Of a stretch of DNA of 16,567 nucleotides, positions 13,356 through 16,567 are shown one piece after another. Position 1 is the stretch's first letter. Each line of letters opens with the position of its first letter. Under the pieces are notes generated by a model. That model did not search any database. It saw nothing but the letters and a program-made list of their open reading frames with translations, and had not been told where the DNA came from. The stretch is taken from the NCBI GenBank assembly GCA_002420005.1, contig DIHE01000051.1, positions 1-16,567 of the forward strand, read 5' to 3'. Position numbers and translations under genes: made by a program. This DNA comes from Holophagales bacterium UBA5704. Lineage in GTDB: Bacteria > Acidobacteriota > Thermoanaerobaculia > Multivoradales > UBA5704.

Positions 13356-15964
13356 CTACTGCTCCCGCAGCACCTCGATCGGCCGCTTCTCGATCGCCCG
13401 CAGGCTGGCGAGGACGCCGGCGGCGACGGCGAGGAGGACGGCGCCGGTGATGGCGACGGTGAAGGGGAGGGGCTGGAAGCTCCAGGAGAGCTCGAAGCCG
13501 CGTTCGAGGACGCCCCAGGCGAGAGCGGTACCTCCCACCGCGCCGATCACCGCGGCGACCAGGCCGATCAGGGCGTATTCCACGGCGAAGGTGCCGAGGA
13601 CGGCGCGGCGGGTCATGCCGAGGGTTTTGAGGAGGGCCACCTCGCGTCCGCGGCGCAGTGAGCCGGCGCTGATCGCTCCGGCCAGGATGGCAATGCCGGC
13701 GAGGACGGTGAAGCCTCCCAGGAAACGGATGCCGAGGCCGATGCGGCCCATCACCTGCACGATCTTGTCGAGGATCTCGCGGATGCGCAGGAGCGTCACG
13801 TTCGGGTAGAGCGCGGCGAGCTCGTCCTGCACCTTCTGCTCGGTGCCGCGGGGGAGCTGGAAGGCCGCGAGGCGCTGCTGCGGTGCGTCTTCGAGCACGC
13901 CGGGCTCGACCACCAGGAAGAAGTTGATGCCGAAGGTGCGCCAGTTGACCGTGCGCAGGCTGGTCACCGTCAGCTCCAGCGGCACGCCCTGGACGTCGAA
14001 CCGGATCGTCGAGCCGAGGCGCAGGTTCAAGTCGTTGGCGAAGTCCTGCTCGACGCTCACCTCGGCGCGCTGCGGGTCGCCCCAGAGCACGCCTGCCACC
14101 ACCTGGTTGTCCTCCGGCAGGGTCTGCATGTAGGTCAGCCGTTGCTCGCGGGTGAGCGCCCAGCGGCGGGCTCCTTCGCCTTGATCTCCCTCCCGGCGCT
14201 CTCCCTCTTCGCGGTCGCGTTCGCGCGGCGGCGGCGCGGCGGTGGGCCGTTCGCGCGGCGGGGCCAGCTCTTCGACCGGCCGGCCGTCGATGGCGGCGAT
14301 GCGGGCCATCACCACGGGGACGGACTGGAGGCGGGTCGCTCCTTGCTCCAGGATCACCTTCTCGACGCCCGGCCACTGGGCGGGCTGGATGTCGATCAGG
14401 AAGGCGCTCGGGGCGTCCTTCGGCAGCTCGGCGGAGAGCTCCTCGGTCAGCCGCCGCTGCACCAGGGACATGCCGAGGACGACGAGGACGCCGAGGCCGA
14501 GGGCGACGATGGCGCTCAGCGTCGTGGCGCCGGGGCGGGCGAGGGAGGCGACGCCGTGGCGCAGCCAGGGCCGGCGCAGCGACTCGCGGGGCAGACGGCG
14601 GACGAGGCGGGTGATCCCTAGGGCGCCGAGGGCGAGGGCGAGGGCCGCTCCGGCCACGCCGGCGGTGAAGCGCAGGCCGAGGTCCCACGAATGGGCCTGC
14701 AGGCTCGCCATGATCCAGACGCCGAGGGCGAGCGCGAGGCCGGTTGCCAGCAGGGTCCGGCGGTGGCCGGGGAGCGGCTCGGCGTCGCGGCGCAACACGC
14801 GCGACGGGGGCACGCGCAGCACCGCGGAGAGCGGCGGCAGGCTGAACAGGACGGCGACGCCCACGCCCAGCAGCAGGCCGCGCAGGAGCGCCGCGGGCTG
14901 CCAGGGCCGGATCAGCTCGGCCGGGATGAGGTCCGCGAAGAGCGACGGGATGGTGAGCTGCACGGCGACGCCCACGGCGATCCCCACCAGGCTGCCGACG
15001 AGGCCGAGGAGCGCGGTCTGGCCGAGATAGAGAAGGAAGATCTCGCGCGGGCGCAGGCCCAGGCATTTGAGGATGGCGATCGCATCCATCCGCCCGGCGA
15101 GCCAGGCGCGCACGCTCTGGGCGACGCCGATGCCGCCGACGAAGAGCGAGAGGAGGGCGATCAAGCCGAGGAAGCGCTCCACCCGCGAGAGGCTGCGGCG
15201 CAGCGCCGGCTGCGCATCGCGGTAGGTCTCGACGCGGTAGAACTCGGGATCGGGGAGGGCTTTTTGCAGCTTGTCCTTGACCGCGTCGAGCTTGGCGAGC
15301 GGGAAGCCGTCCGGGGCCTTGAGGAGCGCGCGGTACTCGATGCGGCTGCCGGCGCCCGAGAGGCCGGCGCGGCGGAAGCCTTCGCCGGAGAGGAACACGC
15401 GCGGCCCGAGGGTCATCGAGACGCTGATCCGGTCCGGCTCGGAGGTGACGAGGCCGGCGATGCGGAACGGCTGGCCGCCGATGCGCAGGGCGTCGCCGGG
15501 GCGCAGGCCGAGGCGGGCGAGCAGCTCGGCGGCGACCACGGTGGTCTCGGGGGTCAGCAGCTCGCTGAGCGGGCGGGCCGGCTGGATCACCAGCTTGCCG
15601 TAGAACGGATAGGTGCCGTCCACCACCTTGAGCTCGACGAGCTGGCTCGGACCCGGTTGTCCGGGTGCCCGCGGCGGCGCGGCGACCACGGTGACGGTCT
15701 CGCGCAGCTCGGTGCGGAGGGCGCCGGGGAGGCCGGCGGCGGCGAGGTCGAGATCGGGCGGGATCGGCCGCCGGCCTTCGATCGCGAGGTCGGCGGCGAG
15801 AAGCTGGCGGGCTTCGCCGCGGATGCCGTCGTCCAGGCTGCCGGAGAGGCCGGCCACGGCGACCACGGCGGCGACGCCGACCGACAGGCAGGCGATGAAG
15901 AACGCCAGCCGGCCGCGCGAGCCGCGCGATTCGCGGGCCAGGGTGCGCAGGAAGAACCCGGGGG

Positions 15965-15968
<4 letters not shown>
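13356..15968 (-). CDS. FtsX-domain ABC transporter permease, YbbP-like
   Basis: 870 residues, the size of the large YbbP-type permeases. An N-terminal transmembrane helix (about 22-43), an extracytoplasmic domain and three helices ('LGLIALLSLFVGGIGVAQSV', 'LGQTALLGLVGSLVGIAVGV', 'LLRGLLLGVGVAVLFSLPPL') form the first FtsX module. Two helices (about 405-450), a second large external domain and a second FtsX triplet ('GGFTVLAGIAILAGAISAGS' ... 'VAITGAVLLAVAAGVLASLR') follow. A charged Pro/Arg/Glu segment (about 563-605) sits within the second external domain. The partner ATPase is encoded directly upstream; the GTG start overlaps its stop (GTGA). YbbAP-like transporters are thought to act on envelope lipids or hydrophobic compounds; the substrate here is unknown. 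The C-terminus 'EKRPIEVLREQ' is the sequence duplicated at 8980. Confidence 0.9.

Positions 15969-16567
<599 letters not shown>

Overview
The window is very GC-rich. Closely packed housekeeping genes lie on both sides of a looser accessory stretch. The gene types and the 'LRSLGYL' ending of the leftmost protein, which is familiar from sulfatase/phosphatase-like proteins of Acidobacteriota, suggest an acidobacterium (perhaps Thermoanaerobaculia-like). That placement is an inference from gene content only.

Left block (1-8408, + strand): the C-terminal part of a probable alkaline-phosphatase-superfamily protein, then a prolyl oligopeptidase. Next comes a tight cell-envelope run: an EnvC-like murein hydrolase activator, an S41-type PDZ protease homologue and a YibQ-type divergent polysaccharide deacetylase, followed by a large YfhO-like membrane protein. 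Gaps are 2 to 15 nt or 4-nt overlaps, so 640-8408 is probably one operon. The EnvC-like LytM domain has lost its zinc ligands. The S41 homologue has Gly and His where the catalytic Ser and Lys should be. Two 'peptidase' genes of this run are therefore probably regulatory or scaffold proteins.

Accessory block (about 8409-13355): a 336-bp tandem array with a 21-bp unit and an 84-bp higher-order period, built around a short dyad; a hairpin; a 48-bp remnant of an FtsX-type permease 3' end; and a 970-residue NACHT NTPase with a C-terminal FGE/C-type-lectin-fold domain. The last ~36 residues of that protein look like the variable region of a diversity-generating retroelement target, although no reverse transcriptase or template repeat is visible here. 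It is followed by a cluster of REP-like palindromes overlapping the remnant of a BrnA/CopG-type antitoxin, a small conserved hypothetical gene, and a vapBC toxin-antitoxin pair on the - strand. The permease 3'-end remnant at 8980-9027 is a direct repeat of the intact permease 3' end at 13356-13403, so the block is bracketed by a short duplication.

Right block (13356-16567, - strand): a large two-part FtsX-domain permease translationally coupled to its LolD/YbbA-type ATPase, which is cut by the window edge at its Walker A motif. This is a YbbAP-like ABC module.

The part most worth following up is the 8.4-13.4 kb block: a likely STAND-type immune or conflict protein with a diversifiable sensor, set among repeats, palindromes, toxin-antitoxin genes and a duplicated gene end.
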